Assembly: GCA_947492825.1 (NCBI GenBank)
Contig: CANLNT010000003.1
Coordinates: forward strand, 1 to 64,000
Source: an uncultured Paracoccaceae bacterium
GTDB taxonomy: Bacteria; Pseudomonadota; Alphaproteobacteria; Rhodobacterales; Rhodobacteraceae
DNA length: 64,000 nucleotides
Direction: 5' to 3'
The first letter of the stretch is position 1, and every line of letters starts with the position of its first letter. Positions 55,012 to 62,564 of the stretch are shown in pieces. Made by a program: the position numbers and the translations under genes. A model generated the notes under the pieces. That model made no database searches and had not been told where the DNA came from. It was given only the letters and a program-made list of their open reading frames with translations.

Positions 55012-55299
55012 ATGCGAAAAGAGACCATGCACGAAAACCGCGAAGCCACTTTGAAACGTCTGAAACGCCTTGAAGGTCAGGTCCGAGGGATCGCCCGGAT
55101 GGTGGAAGAGGACCGCTATTGTGTTGATGTTCTGACGCAGATTGCGGCGGTGCGCGCCGCGCTCAAAGGCGTCGAAAAGCTCGTGATCGATGACCATGCG
55201 TCGCATTGTATCGAGGATGCACTGGCCTCTGGTGATCGGGAGGACCAGCGGGCGAAGTTCACAGAACTCCTTGAATTGCTCGATAAGGCGCGCGGCTAA
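55012..55299 (+). CDS. csoR: CsoR-family metal-sensing repressor
   Basis: 95 residues from the ATG at 55012 (55027 possible). All-helical CsoR/FrmR fold: LKRLKRLEGQVRGIARMVEE, DRYCVDVLTQIAAVRAALKG. Candidate Cu(I) ligands Cys37, His62 and Cys66 have the C-H-C spacing of CsoR. Cu(I) binding releases it from DNA. It adjoins copC/copD and is likely to control both copper units here. Confidence 0.85.
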   Translation: MRKETMHENREATLKRLKRLEGQVRGIARMVEEDRYCVDVLTQIAAVRAALKGVEKLVIDDHASHCIEDALASGDREDQRAKFTELLELLDKARG

Positions 55300-55303
55300 G
55301 CTG

Positions 55304-56182
55304 TCACAGATTTACGGGTGGCGTTGTTACACTGGTGATCGTTGCCGTTGCCAAAAGGATGACGACAACGGCCAGTATCTCCATAGAAATAGACCGCCGC
55401 AGTGCATGTATTGAGCCAAGTTTCTCGGCGCGCAAAGCCGGGACAAGCATCACTTTATTGAAAGCCGCAAAGCTCAGGAGTACCGCAACAATGGCGACTT
55501 TCAGCAGAAGTCCTAAGCCATAGGCTGTTCCAAACAAGGCAGTGACGGAGCCTGAAAGGAGCCAAGCGAGTGATGTGCCTGCAACGATCAGGACGGCAAC
55601 TCCAAAAGCGGCGACGTTTCCAAAGTGGTGCAACAGATCAGCGCCCGCAGGATCACGCGCCGCCTTGTACAATGGCACAAGCGCACCAACCCAGAAAGCA
55701 GCGGCTAATAGATGCAGTACCAGCAAGACGGCCAGCGCCGCTCTTGGTTCTCCAAGAGCGTGGCCCACCTGAGCAAAGGATATTGCTACAGCAACGGTCC
55801 CCGCCATGGCGATCCATTGTCCGAAACGGGGGATCAAGAGTGCTAGTATCGCGACTTCTCCTAACCCTCGCCAAATTGCAGCGGTGCCAAGAGGGCTCTC
55901 CCATACAAAGCCAAGCATCATTGCGTCCGTCGCGCCTTCAAGGCCCATCCCGGAAATCCGTGCCGCGCGAATGCCGAACCGGACGGCCAGCACGGCGAGA
56001 CCGACAAGTGCCGCACCGACTGCAAGTTGCCTTGCAAGGCGCAGTACCGATGCCTCTGCGCGCTTGGCAAAGACGGCTGAAAACAGAACGCCCCCCATCG
56101 CGAGGAGCGCCGCGCCATAGCCAATCGCCTTGGCCAAGATGGCCAAAACGACAAGACCATCGATAGGTGCTAGTCCGGTCAC
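55304..56182 (-). CDS. copD: CopD-family copper-resistance membrane protein
   Basis: 292 residues from a GTG that overlaps the copC stop (GTGA). Eight or so helices, with His residues in FAQVGHALGEPRAALAVLLV, LHLLAAAFWVGAL and LLHHFGNVAAFGVAVLIVAG, as in CopD/PcoD. It imports or handles copper with CopC in the periplasm. It is the last gene of the minus-strand copper operon and is convergent with csoR (4 bases apart). Confidence 0.88.
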   Translation of the reverse strand: MTGLAPIDGLVVLAILAKAIGYGAALLAMGGVLFSAVFAKRAEASVLRLARQLAVGAALVGLAVLAVRFGIRAARISGMGLEGATDAMMLGFVWESPLGTAAIWRGLGEVAILALLIPRFGQWIAMAGTVAVAISFAQVGHALGEPRAALAVLLVLHLLAAAFWVGALVPLYKAARDPAGADLLHHFGNVAAFGVAVLIVAGTSLAWLLSGSVTALFGTAYGLGLLLKVAIVAVLLSFAAFNKVMLVPALRAEKLGSIHALRRSISMEILAVVVILLATATITSVTTPPVNL

Positions 56183-56523
56183 TCAGTGACCGTGAAGGAG
56201 AAGCTGCCCTGCATCGGGTGGCCGTCCGACGCCATACCGCGCCAGTCGAAGCGATAGCTTCCGGGCGCTAGCTCTTCCATTGGCAAGGCCCGGAACTCTG
56301 TAGCAGGGTCCATACCCGTCTCGCGCTCGATTTCGACATCGCCATCTGGAGAGGTAAGCGTGACTGAAATGATGCGCATCGGATCATCAAACCGCATTGA
56401 AAGCTCCGGCACTTCTGTGACAGTCGCACCGTCGGCGGGTGTTGTGGCCTCAGACTTCGAATGGGCAAAGGCAAGAGCGGGAGCAAGCACAACGGCCAAG
56501 CCGAGAAGAGTTTGTTTGATCAT
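56179..56523 (-). CDS. copC: CopC-family periplasmic copper-binding protein
   Basis: 114 residues. The signal peptide (LGLAVVLAPALAFA) is cut before HSKSEATTPADGA, which makes the mature N-terminal His a Cu(II) ligand as in other CopC proteins. The DDPMRIISVTLTSPDGD strand and DGHPMQGSFSFTV C-terminus complete the fold. The Met-rich Cu(I) loop is absent. Works with CopD. Confidence 0.88.
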   Translation of the reverse strand: MIKQTLLGLAVVLAPALAFAHSKSEATTPADGATVTEVPELSMRFDDPMRIISVTLTSPDGDVEIERETGMDPATEFRALPMEELAPGSYRFDWRGMASDGHPMQGSFSFTVTE

Positions 56524-56535
56524 CTGATTTTTCCT

Positions 56536-57000
56536 CTATTCGGACTGTGCATTCAGTTCGTCGTGATACTGACGAAGGTCATCTGGCCAAGTCGACTTGA
56601 TGAAGGAGAGCACCGCAATAATTTCTTCATCGCTGAGCACACCCTCATAGACAGGCATGCCGGATGGTGGCGCGTTCTCCATCAGACCGGCAAGCCCATA
56701 TTTGGTCAGGGTAAAAAGCGTTTCATCATCATGGTGCCACGTATGGCCTGTTGCGTCATGTGGCGGTGCTGGCAGCAGTCCATCTTCTCCACGTATCCGC
56801 CAGTTTGGCTGCCCTTCTAGGCGCGCACCATGGCAAGCGGCACATTGGTCTGCGTAGATGCCTTGGCCCACGGCGATCACTTCGGCGTCGTCAGGCGTCA
56901 AAATACCAACCGTTTGGGAAGGTTGCGCCAGAACAAATGCGGCGGCGAAACCGGTGAGCGTGAGCCCACCGGTTAGTAAAACGGCTTTCCGACTTACCAT
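56536..57000 (-). CDS. Membrane-attached c-type cytochrome
   Basis: 154 residues. An N-terminal anchor or signal (AVLLTGGLTLTGFAAAFVLA) precedes one heme motif, CAACH, after GQGIYADQ. The distal Met is probably in PPSGMPVYEGVLSDEEIIAV, a class I cytochrome c feature. Also HDATGHTWHHDDETLF. It is translationally coupled to the DUF411 gene before it. Such a cytochrome in copper operons may pass electrons to a copper oxidase. Confidence 0.85.
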   Translation of the reverse strand: MVSRKAVLLTGGLTLTGFAAAFVLAQPSQTVGILTPDDAEVIAVGQGIYADQCAACHGARLEGQPNWRIRGEDGLLPAPPHDATGHTWHHDDETLFTLTKYGLAGLMENAPPSGMPVYEGVLSDEEIIAVLSFIKSTWPDDLRQYHDELNAQSE

Positions 57001-57467
57001 CAGGTGTCGAACGGCTGTGCCGTGCCAGCGCGGTAGTATACCGTGCCGGTGCCAGCCTCTCCACCAAATGCAATGACATCGTAGCGGGCAGACGGGTCGT
57101 CGCCCATGCCGGGAGAGCCCATCGGCATGCCCGGAACAGCAAGCCCAGTGATGTCTGGGCGATCCTGCAAAACGGCTTCTAATGCTTCGAACGGCACATG
57201 GCCTTCGAAGACATATCCATCCGCTTCAATGGTGTGACAGGAGGCGAGCTCAAGCGGAATGCCACGCTCTGACTTCTGCGCATTGGGGTCGGTCAGTTCC
57301 TCGACGGTGACGGCGTAGCCGCGTGCGCGAGCTAGGTCAGCCCAGGCGTGACAGCATCCGCAGCCTGGTGAGGCGAGAACGCGCATAGGTGTGCCAGCAC
57401 GAGCAGGCAGGGCAGCCATGACAAGAGCTGTTGCAGATAGGGTGGTGAAGTGACGACGTGTGATCAT
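57000..57467 (-). CDS. DUF411 metal-binding protein
   Basis: 155 residues with a Tat-like or Sec signal (ITRRHFTTLSATALVMAAL). DUF411 signatures: VLASPGCGCCHAWADLARAR, SCHTIEADGYVFEGHVPFEA, and GLAVPGMPMGSPGM with Met-rich copper-binding character. The CGCC site and Met motif suggest a periplasmic copper chaperone. It overlaps the cytochrome gene by one base. Confidence 0.88.
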   Translation of the reverse strand: MITRRHFTTLSATALVMAALPARAGTPMRVLASPGCGCCHAWADLARARGYAVTVEELTDPNAQKSERGIPLELASCHTIEADGYVFEGHVPFEALEAVLQDRPDITGLAVPGMPMGSPGMGDDPSARYDVIAFGGEAGTGTVYYRAGTAQPFDT

Positions 57468-57525
57468 GTCTGTCGGTCCTTGGATTTGAAAGTTGAATGG
57501 ACTGCGGGCCAGCGCCCGTTGCCGC

Positions 57526-57861
57526 TCAGACTTTCGGAGGACCGGTGGGGACAGCCAGCGTTAGGTTCGCAAAATCGAAATCGGTGTACGGAACACCAAC
57601 AACCGATCTGCTTACGGGATTAACCTGCAAAACCGCAGAAGTGGCCGCGAGATCGCCAAAACAGGGCATTGATCCCATGCCGTTGGTGGCGTCACAGCAG
57701 TCCGCGAGTGCATTCTCAGCATCAGCCAATGGATCGCTTTTTGACATTTCGGCGTGGTGGTCTGCGTGGCCGGATCCATGGTTCAAGCCATGCATAACAG
57801 ACGCGGTGGATGCACCGGCGAATGCAACAACAAGAATGAACGACAGAACCAAGCGAAACAT
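57526..57861 (-). CDS. Small secreted His/Met/Cys-rich protein
   Basis: 111 residues from the ATG at 57861 (TTG at 57867 possible). Signal peptide LVLSFILVVAFAGASTAS, then a His-rich tract (MHGLNHGSGHADHHAEMSKS) and a Cys/Met cluster (ADCCDATNGMGSMPCFG). Metal binding is likely. First gene of the minus-strand copper operon; a CsoR-like box lies directly before it. Confidence 0.72.
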   Translation of the reverse strand: MFRLVLSFILVVAFAGASTASVMHGLNHGSGHADHHAEMSKSDPLADAENALADCCDATNGMGSMPCFGDLAATSAVLQVNPVSRSVVGVPYTDFDFANLTLAVPTGPPKV

Positions 57862-57866
57862 GTTCA

Positions 57867-57885
57867 ATACCTACTGGGGGTATAT
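57867..57885. promoter_or_regulatory. Second CsoR-like box
   Basis: ATACCTACTGGGGGTATAT resembles the 54937-54959 operator: ATACC and GGTAT arms with a shifted G-run. It is 5 bases upstream of the first codon of the copper operon, close enough to cover its ribosome-binding site. Confidence 0.6.
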
Positions 57886-58051
57886 GTTTTTGACAAGTCA
57901 CGAGGATGTGTCGCCGTAATCGAGCCCGGCTAAGGTCTCTTAAGGATATGAATGGATTAGTACTCTAACGCCGGAGATGCCATTCGTGCCGCATGCCGAG
58001 ACTGTCCATTTTGGGGCCCCTACCAAGTTGCAGCAAGGTGCCGAAGGCCCG

Positions 58052-58276
58052 CTATGCGCAACAGGACTTGCCTTCTTGTATCGGAGGACAAGGCACCGTC
58101 GCGTAAGAACAGTAGACGCAACAGTCGCCTTCGAGTGGTTTGAGGACTGCGTTGCAGCCTTTACACTCGTAGAACCATTGGCAGGCATCCGTCGGCATCG
58201 TTTCCGTCTCAACATGCCCACAAGATGGACAGTTCAGAGTGGATTCCAAGACTACTTTTGTTGCTTCTGTCGCCAT
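58052..58276 (-). CDS. GDCCVxC-domain protein
   Basis: 74 residues. The motif LEGDCCVYCSYATVPCPPIQ defines the GDCCVxC family, often next to merT/merF-type genes. An earlier zinc-ribbon-like pair (LNCPSCGHVETE, YECKGCNAVL) and a C-terminal KSCCA give twelve cysteines in 74 residues. Cytosolic. It overlaps the MerF-like gene by 25 bases. Likely a thiol protein handling Hg or another soft metal. Confidence 0.8.
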   Translation of the reverse strand: MATEATKVVLESTLNCPSCGHVETETMPTDACQWFYECKGCNAVLKPLEGDCCVYCSYATVPCPPIQEGKSCCA

Positions 58277-58461
58277 AACGCGTACCCCGTCAGTATCAGA
58301 AAACCTGCCAAAATCGGCAGTAACACAGCGTCGTTGTAGATAATGCCAAGTAGGCCGGTCAGACCAAGGGCTGTAAGCACAATCGGCAGCAACGGCGTGA
58401 AGCAGCAAAGGATTGCGAGGATCGTTCCGCCCACTCCTAGTACCAGTAGCTTGTTTTTCAT
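58252..58461 (-). CDS. merF: MerF-like mercury transport protein
   Basis: 69 residues from the ATG at 58461. Two helices with vicinal cysteines in the first (TILAILCCFTPLLPIVLTAL) and VLLPILAGFLILTGYALW as the second. CC-FTP-LP is the MerF pattern. Its start overlaps the MerT stop by 4 bases. Brings Hg(II) across the inner membrane. Confidence 0.8.
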   Translation of the reverse strand: MKNKLLVLGVGGTILAILCCFTPLLPIVLTALGLTGLLGIIYNDAVLLPILAGFLILTGYALWRQKQQK

Positions 58462-58844
58462 CGGGTCGATCTCCACAAATCCCACATGAACCTTTGCGCT
58501 GAGGCTTCCCAGTATGGAGATGACAACGCAACCAAGAAGGCGGTGGTGGCGAGGGATGCCCAGACGACAGCGGATCGCCTACGCCTGGTGCATGCCCTAG
58601 GCCAGATCACCCGACACCACGCCCATATGAGCGCGATGCCGACAGCGGCAAGGATGAAACCCCGATAAGCTATGAAAGGCCCAAGCATAGTAAGCCATGT
58701 GCCACCAAGACCGATGATAGACAGCCCGATTGGCAACACGCAGCATGAAGCTGACAGCAACGCCAGAAGTGCCGCGAGAGGCATAACCAGCCGCGTAGCC
58801 ACATTGGGTTCAGTCGCCGTTTGTTGATTTGCGTTCACGTTCAT
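58458..58844 (-). CDS. merT: MerT-type mercury transport protein
   Basis: 128 residues. Three helices; the first has the Hg-binding pair Cys34-Cys35 in LLALLSASCCVLPIGLSIIG. Later helices are FILAAVGIALIWAW and SAVVWASLATTAFLVAL. It is controlled by the divergent MerR via a 19-bp-spacer promoter. The -10 ends about 7 bases before the ATG, so the mRNA may be leaderless, unless translation starts at a later Met such as residue 21. Confidence 0.82.
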   Translation of the reverse strand: MNVNANQQTATEPNVATRLVMPLAALLALLSASCCVLPIGLSIIGLGGTWLTMLGPFIAYRGFILAAVGIALIWAWCRVIWPRACTRRRRSAVVWASLATTAFLVALSSPYWEASAQRFMWDLWRSTR

Positions 58845-58850
58845 TCCACG

Positions 58851-58881
58851 GTTTTAGTTCCTGTAGTGACTACAGGAGCAA
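58851..58881 (-). promoter_or_regulatory. MerR-type promoter of merT
   Basis: Minus-strand -35 TTGCTC and -10 TAAAAC are separated by 19 bp, longer than normal, which is the hallmark of MerR-activated promoters. The spacer carries the dyad TCCTGTAGTGACTACAGGA (58859-58877) with perfect 9-bp arms. Confidence 0.78.
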
Positions 58882-58886
58882 GCAGA

Positions 58887-59297
58887 ATGTTCACCATCGG
58901 CAAGGCATCAGAACAGAGCGGCGTGAACATCGAAACGATCCGCTATTATGAGCGTGAAGGTATTGTTCCAAAGCCAGGGCGTTCGGCAGGAGGGCGTAGG
59001 CTCTATTCATCTGATGAGATAGCGACACTACGGTTCGTACGGCGTTGTCGAGACTTGGGTTTCCCGATATCGATCATCCAGACCTTCCTGTCGCTGACCG
59101 AACAAGATGATCGAAGTTGCGGTGAGGTGAAGACATTGGCGGAAAATCATCTGGATGAAATCAACGCCAAGATCGAAAACCTGACACGACTTCGCGAAGC
59201 GCTTCAGAGCCTATCTTCAAATTGTAGTGACGGAAGTACGGCCTGTCCGATGCTGGACTCCCTTATGAAAGATGCCCTTGGCCGCAGTCTAGCCTAG
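58887..59297 (+). CDS. merR: MerR-family mercury-type regulator
   Basis: 136 residues from the ATG at 58887. N-terminal winged helix (TIGKASEQSGVNIETIRYYE, REGIVPKPGRSAGGRRLYSS) and dimer helix. Cys78, Cys113 and Cys120 lie where Tn501 MerR has Cys82, Cys117 and Cys126; the last interval is 7 instead of 9 residues. It should twist the 19-bp promoter open when metal is bound. The 3' end meets the opposite-strand gene tail to tail. Confidence 0.85.
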   Translation: MFTIGKASEQSGVNIETIRYYEREGIVPKPGRSAGGRRLYSSDEIATLRFVRRCRDLGFPISIIQTFLSLTEQDDRSCGEVKTLAENHLDEINAKIENLTRLREALQSLSSNCSDGSTACPMLDSLMKDALGRSLA

Positions 59298-59890
59298 TTG
59301 CATCCATTATGGCTGCGCCACATTTCCGGATCATGCCCGTCTGGAACAGAAGCGCATAGATCAACTGAATAACCACGCATGACCGAATACTGGCTGACTT
59401 GGGCGTCTGTCACTAAGGGCAAAGTCAGCAGATGCGCATTCAGATGAACGAGGCGGAGAGTTGCCCGCGCTTGACCCGCTTCCGTTACTAGCCGTTCAAG
59501 CGCCTCGGCATCTGGCGCACCTTGTTGAAAGGCTGCGTCCAGCGCTCGTTCTGCCGCGACGAACCGATCTCCGGCTGCTATGGCGTCTGCTTGCATCCGC
59601 GCTCGGATCACCTCGATGTCGCTGCGCTGCTGTTCAGACAGAGCGATCTCTTCGGCAAGCTCAAGCAAGTGCGTTGGCCCTGGAACACCGTTCAGCTCGG
59701 CGACTCGGGCGAGTCCCCATCCGCCGCCACGGGCGATTTCTTCTAGGTCTTGTTCCGAAAGAGACTTGATCAGGCGTGTTTCTTCACCCGCGTAGGCGGA
59801 TAGCGTAGAACCATGACTTCCATCGTGAGTTTGAGACAACGCGATGTTTGGGACAGCCATCAAAAGAAGTGCAAAGTGTTTGATACCCAT
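59294..59890 (-). CDS. CpxP/Spy-like periplasmic metal-resistance protein
   Basis: About 198 residues from the ATG at 59890. The signal peptide (HFALLLMAVPNIALS) is cut before QTHDGSHGS. The helical core (GGWGLARVAELNGVPGPTHL, LELAEEIALSEQQRSDIEVI, AERALDAAFQQGAPDAEAL) matches the periplasmic heavy-metal-sensor/LTXXQ group. It probably chaperones or buffers metals in the periplasm. The C-terminus has CASVPDGHDPEMW with Cys/His/Met. Confidence 0.75.
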   Translation of the reverse strand: MGIKHFALLLMAVPNIALSQTHDGSHGSTLSAYAGEETRLIKSLSEQDLEEIARGGGWGLARVAELNGVPGPTHLLELAEEIALSEQQRSDIEVIRARMQADAIAAGDRFVAAERALDAAFQQGAPDAEALERLVTEAGQARATLRLVHLNAHLLTLPLVTDAQVSQYSVMRGYSVDLCASVPDGHDPEMWRSHNGCN

Positions 59891-59967
59891 AATTGAAGTC
59901 CTTGATCGATCCAGCTTTTGCACCAAGGCATTGCATGACGTGGGCGAAACTGAACATGATAGAAATC

Positions 59968-60516
59968 ATGTCAGATCATTGGCTTCATTATTTTGATGGC
60001 GCACCCAAGCGAACGGTGGACGCAGGCGAAACTCTGTTTCGACGAGATGATCAAGTTGAATGGGCGTTTCTTATCAGTGAAGGACGACTCTTCTTACGGC
60101 GGGCGCTGCAAGATGGGGGGCTTTTGACACTGCATACAGCAAATACGGGTGATCTGGTGGCAGAAGCGTCCCTTTTTGCGGATCGATATCACTGCGATGC
60201 CGTTACGGATGTAGCGACAACGGTCTCTATGATCCCCAAAGCCAAGTTGGTCTTGCATCTGGAGAATGTCGGCTCGTCAAACCGTCTTTCTATCAAAGCG
60301 TTCGAACGCACTGCGAAAGAGGTGCAGAGCTTGCGGACCCGCATTGAAATAATGCGCAGGCGAAAAGTGGCAGATCGTCTGGATGCCTACCTCGAACTCT
60401 TTGGCCACCCAAAAGAAGGTGAGTGGGTGCGCGTCGCTGATTGGATCGGGGTGAGCCCACCCGCTCTCTATCGTGAGCTTGCGAAGCGTCGCGGGAACAA
60501 TGCGAGCCAAGCCTGA
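59968..60516 (+). CDS. Crp/Fnr-family transcriptional regulator
   Basis: About 182 residues from the ATG at 59968; other in-frame ATGs lie at 59935 and 59956. Cyclic-nucleotide-binding-like jelly roll: RTVDAGETLFRRDDQVEWAF, LISEGRLFLRRA, GDLVAEASLFADRYHCDAVT. C-terminal HTH: KEGEWVRVADWIGVSPPALY, RELAKRRGN. No Fe-S cysteine cluster of Fnr is present. Found in the metal island, so it may respond to redox or metal stress. Confidence 0.82.
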   Translation: MSDHWLHYFDGAPKRTVDAGETLFRRDDQVEWAFLISEGRLFLRRALQDGGLLTLHTANTGDLVAEASLFADRYHCDAVTDVATTVSMIPKAKLVLHLENVGSSNRLSIKAFERTAKEVQSLRTRIEIMRRRKVADRLDAYLELFGHPKEGEWVRVADWIGVSPPALYRELAKRRGNNASQA

Positions 60517-60585
60517 ACACACACACCAAACATAATGTGCAGCTTGTTTTCAAACCCTACGGTCGCCGCTGCCACAGCCCCCAAA

Positions 60586-61002
60586 TCAGTGTTCATTCCC
60601 ACAAAACTTGTGATCGGCTAGAGATGCGAGAACGTAGCAATCCTCCGAAACGCCTTCTCCGTCGCATCCCTTCGATATTCGGCTTAGTTCCTTCTCAAGT
60701 GTCCTGAGACGTTTGATCTTGGCGCGGACGTCTTCAAGTTGCGACGTGGCGATCTCCGTTGCAGCCTCGCATGACCGGTCTGGATGATCCTGCAACTCGA
60801 TCAGCGAAGAAATCGCTTCAATCGAAAACCCCAGGTCACGCGCGTGGCGGATAAAGCTAAGCCGCTCTAACCCAGCCTTGTCGTATCGCCTTTGATTGCC
60901 GGAAGTGCGCTCTGCCTCGGGCAACAGCCCCATCTCCTCGTAATACCGGATGGTCGGTACTTTGACCTTTGTGCGCTTTGAAAGTTCACCGATAGAAAAC
61001 AT
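60586..61002 (-). CDS. MerR-family metal regulator (Cd/Pb/Zn type)
   Basis: 138 residues. Winged helix FSIGELSKRTKVKVPTIRYY then MGLLPEAERTSGNQRRY. Metal-site residues Cys78, Cys113 and Cys122 (spacings 35 and 9), plus a C-terminal His131/Cys134 (LADHKFCG), fit the CadR/PbrR/ZntR group rather than MerR proper. It is divergent from the CDF efflux gene; its target promoter shows a 19-bp spacer. Confidence 0.85.
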   Translation of the reverse strand: MFSIGELSKRTKVKVPTIRYYEEMGLLPEAERTSGNQRRYDKAGLERLSFIRHARDLGFSIEAISSLIELQDHPDRSCEAATEIATSQLEDVRAKIKRLRTLEKELSRISKGCDGEGVSEDCYVLASLADHKFCGNEH

Positions 61003-61014
61003 AACGATAACCCC

Positions 61015-61045
61015 TTGAACCTCTAGTCACTAGAGACATTACACT
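61015..61045 (+). promoter_or_regulatory. MerR-type promoter of the CDF efflux gene
   Basis: TTGAAC (61015-61020) and TACACT (61040-61045) are separated by 19 bp. The dyad CTCTAGT-C-ACTAGAG lies in the spacer. It points toward the efflux gene 30 bases on, so the leader is about 24 bases. Confidence 0.8.
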
Positions 61046-61075
61046 ATTGGCAAGCAAAGATGAAAGAGGATTCCC

Positions 61076-61711
61076 ATGGCTGGTTGCTGCGGACACGACG
61101 CCAAGTTTGACGGCGTTTCAGATGATTACAAAAGGCGGTTATGGATCGTCATTGCGCTTAACGCGACGATGTTCGTAGTCGAGATGACAGCAGGCCATCT
61201 GGCCAAGTCTCAAGCGTTGCAAGCGGACGCCCTCGACTTTGCGGGGGATGCGCTGACCTATGGAATTTCACTTGCGGTCATCGGAGCCTCGCTCCGCGCG
61301 CGAACGAATGCGGCGCTGTTCAAAGGCGTCAGCCTTCTTCTGATGGGCCTTTGGGTGTTCGGATCAACGGTCTATCGCGTCTTCTATGTTGGCGTCCCCA
61401 CCGCAGAGATCATGGGTATTGTTGGCTTTCTCGCACTGCTCACCAATCTGGCGAGCGTCATGCTGTTGGTCAGCTACAAGGACGGTGATGCCAATGTCCG
61501 ATCAGTCTGGCTGTGTTCGCGCAACGACGCGATTGGGAACGTAGCAGTGATGTTTGCGGCCCTCGGCGTGTGGGGCACGGCAACGGGTTGGCCTGACGTG
61601 ATCGTGGCAACCATTATGGCCGGATTGTTCTTATCATCTGCCTTCCAGATCGTGCGCCAAGCCTTGGCAGAACGGCGCGAAGCGACCGACCATAAGCACG
61701 TGGAAGTGTGA
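61076..61711 (+). CDS. CDF-family cation efflux protein
   Basis: 211 residues, shorter than most CDF pumps because the cytoplasmic C-terminal domain is missing. Six helices; metal-site motifs HLAKSQALQADALDFAGDAL (H-x-x-x-D variant, ALD--GD) and CSRNDAIGNVAVMFAAL (ND--GN). An N-terminal GCCGHDAKFD may bind metal. It exports a divalent cation such as Zn or Cd under the divergent MerR-family regulator. Confidence 0.88.
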   Translation: MAGCCGHDAKFDGVSDDYKRRLWIVIALNATMFVVEMTAGHLAKSQALQADALDFAGDALTYGISLAVIGASLRARTNAALFKGVSLLLMGLWVFGSTVYRVFYVGVPTAEIMGIVGFLALLTNLASVMLLVSYKDGDANVRSVWLCSRNDAIGNVAVMFAALGVWGTATGWPDVIVATIMAGLFLSSAFQIVRQALAERREATDHKHVEV

Positions 61712-62259
61712 TGCAGGCGGTCTTGATCGTCGTCGGCCTTGTGATCGCGGCAGGCACCCTAGCCGCGATACTTTGGTCTATCGCATACCCTGAGCGCCGC
61801 TTTTGGCCGCCAAAGCGATACACCAAGGCGACTCCTGTCTTGATTTGGGTTCCGACATTCACGCTATTCGGCATCCTGATCGTCTTAGGTGTGATGAATT
61901 GGGGAAGCCTACCATTCCCAACTTGGCTGCGGTTCGGAGTTGGCATTCCGCTGATTGTTGCCGGCAACGTCATCGTGTGGTCAGAGGTCGCGCAGTTCGG
62001 AATAGCCCAGACTGGCGGCGCGAAAGGGTCGCTTCGAACGGGCGGTATGTATCGCTATTCGCGCAACCCACAGTACATCGCAGATATTGCAATGATTATC
62101 GGATGGATTGTGCTTTCTGCGTCGTCTGGAGCGGTGCTAATCGGCTTCGCCGGAATAGCCGTCCTGATAGTCGCACCTTTCGCCGAGGAACCATGGCTCA
62201 AGGAGCAATACGGTTCCGCGTTTGAGGGCTACAGAGCAAAGGTCCGACGCTTCTTGTAG
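61711..62259 (+). CDS. Isoprenylcysteine-methyltransferase-like membrane protein
   Basis: 182 residues from the ATG at 61711, whose A is the last base of the CDF stop codon. Four to five helices. The ICMT/PEMT signature YRYSRNPQYIADIAMIIGW with the final EEPWLKEQYGSAFEGYRAKV marks the family. It is probably an SAM-dependent methyltransferase of unknown substrate. Such genes often accompany CDF or other cation pumps, from memory. Cotranscribed with the efflux gene. Confidence 0.82.
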   Translation: MQAVLIVVGLVIAAGTLAAILWSIAYPERRFWPPKRYTKATPVLIWVPTFTLFGILIVLGVMNWGSLPFPTWLRFGVGIPLIVAGNVIVWSEVAQFGIAQTGGAKGSLRTGGMYRYSRNPQYIADIAMIIGWIVLSASSGAVLIGFAGIAVLIVAPFAEEPWLKEQYGSAFEGYRAKVRRFL

Positions 62260-62564
62260 GCAAACGACCAAATGCAAAAGCAGACCTTCGTCATGGTGCA
62301 GCATCTTGGTAGGTCTGGGCTCTCTGCCGACCTTGGAGGAAGCGCAGCATCTCAACACTTGCGGAGTAAGGCGTCGTTTAGGACGGCCCCAACTTGCCAT
62401 TCAGCTCGCTAGTTCTCGCTGCAGTGCAGCTTCTCCAAAGCGGACATTGCTTGTCCCTGATCGGCTGTTCCATCACTCATCATGACCGGAGAATGTTAGT
62501 AACATTATATTAAGGTTAAGGGACCAGAAAGACGTAGGGGGGGTGTCTTGCTGGAAACAAAGAC
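62260..62564. other. No gene seen apart from a repeat copy
   Basis: Intergenic stretch after the methyltransferase. It contains repeat copy 8 and then AT-rich sequence (ACATTATATTAAGG) that could serve as promoter for the small gene at 62565. Confidence 0.4.
62378..62462. repeat. Dispersed intergenic repeat, copy 8
   Basis: TAGGACGGCCCCAACTTGCC, then TCTCGCTGCAGTGCAGCTTC, TCCAAAGCGGACATTGCTTG. A shortened copy with the opening GACGGCCC and the GCTGCAGTGCAGC core. Confidence 0.5.
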
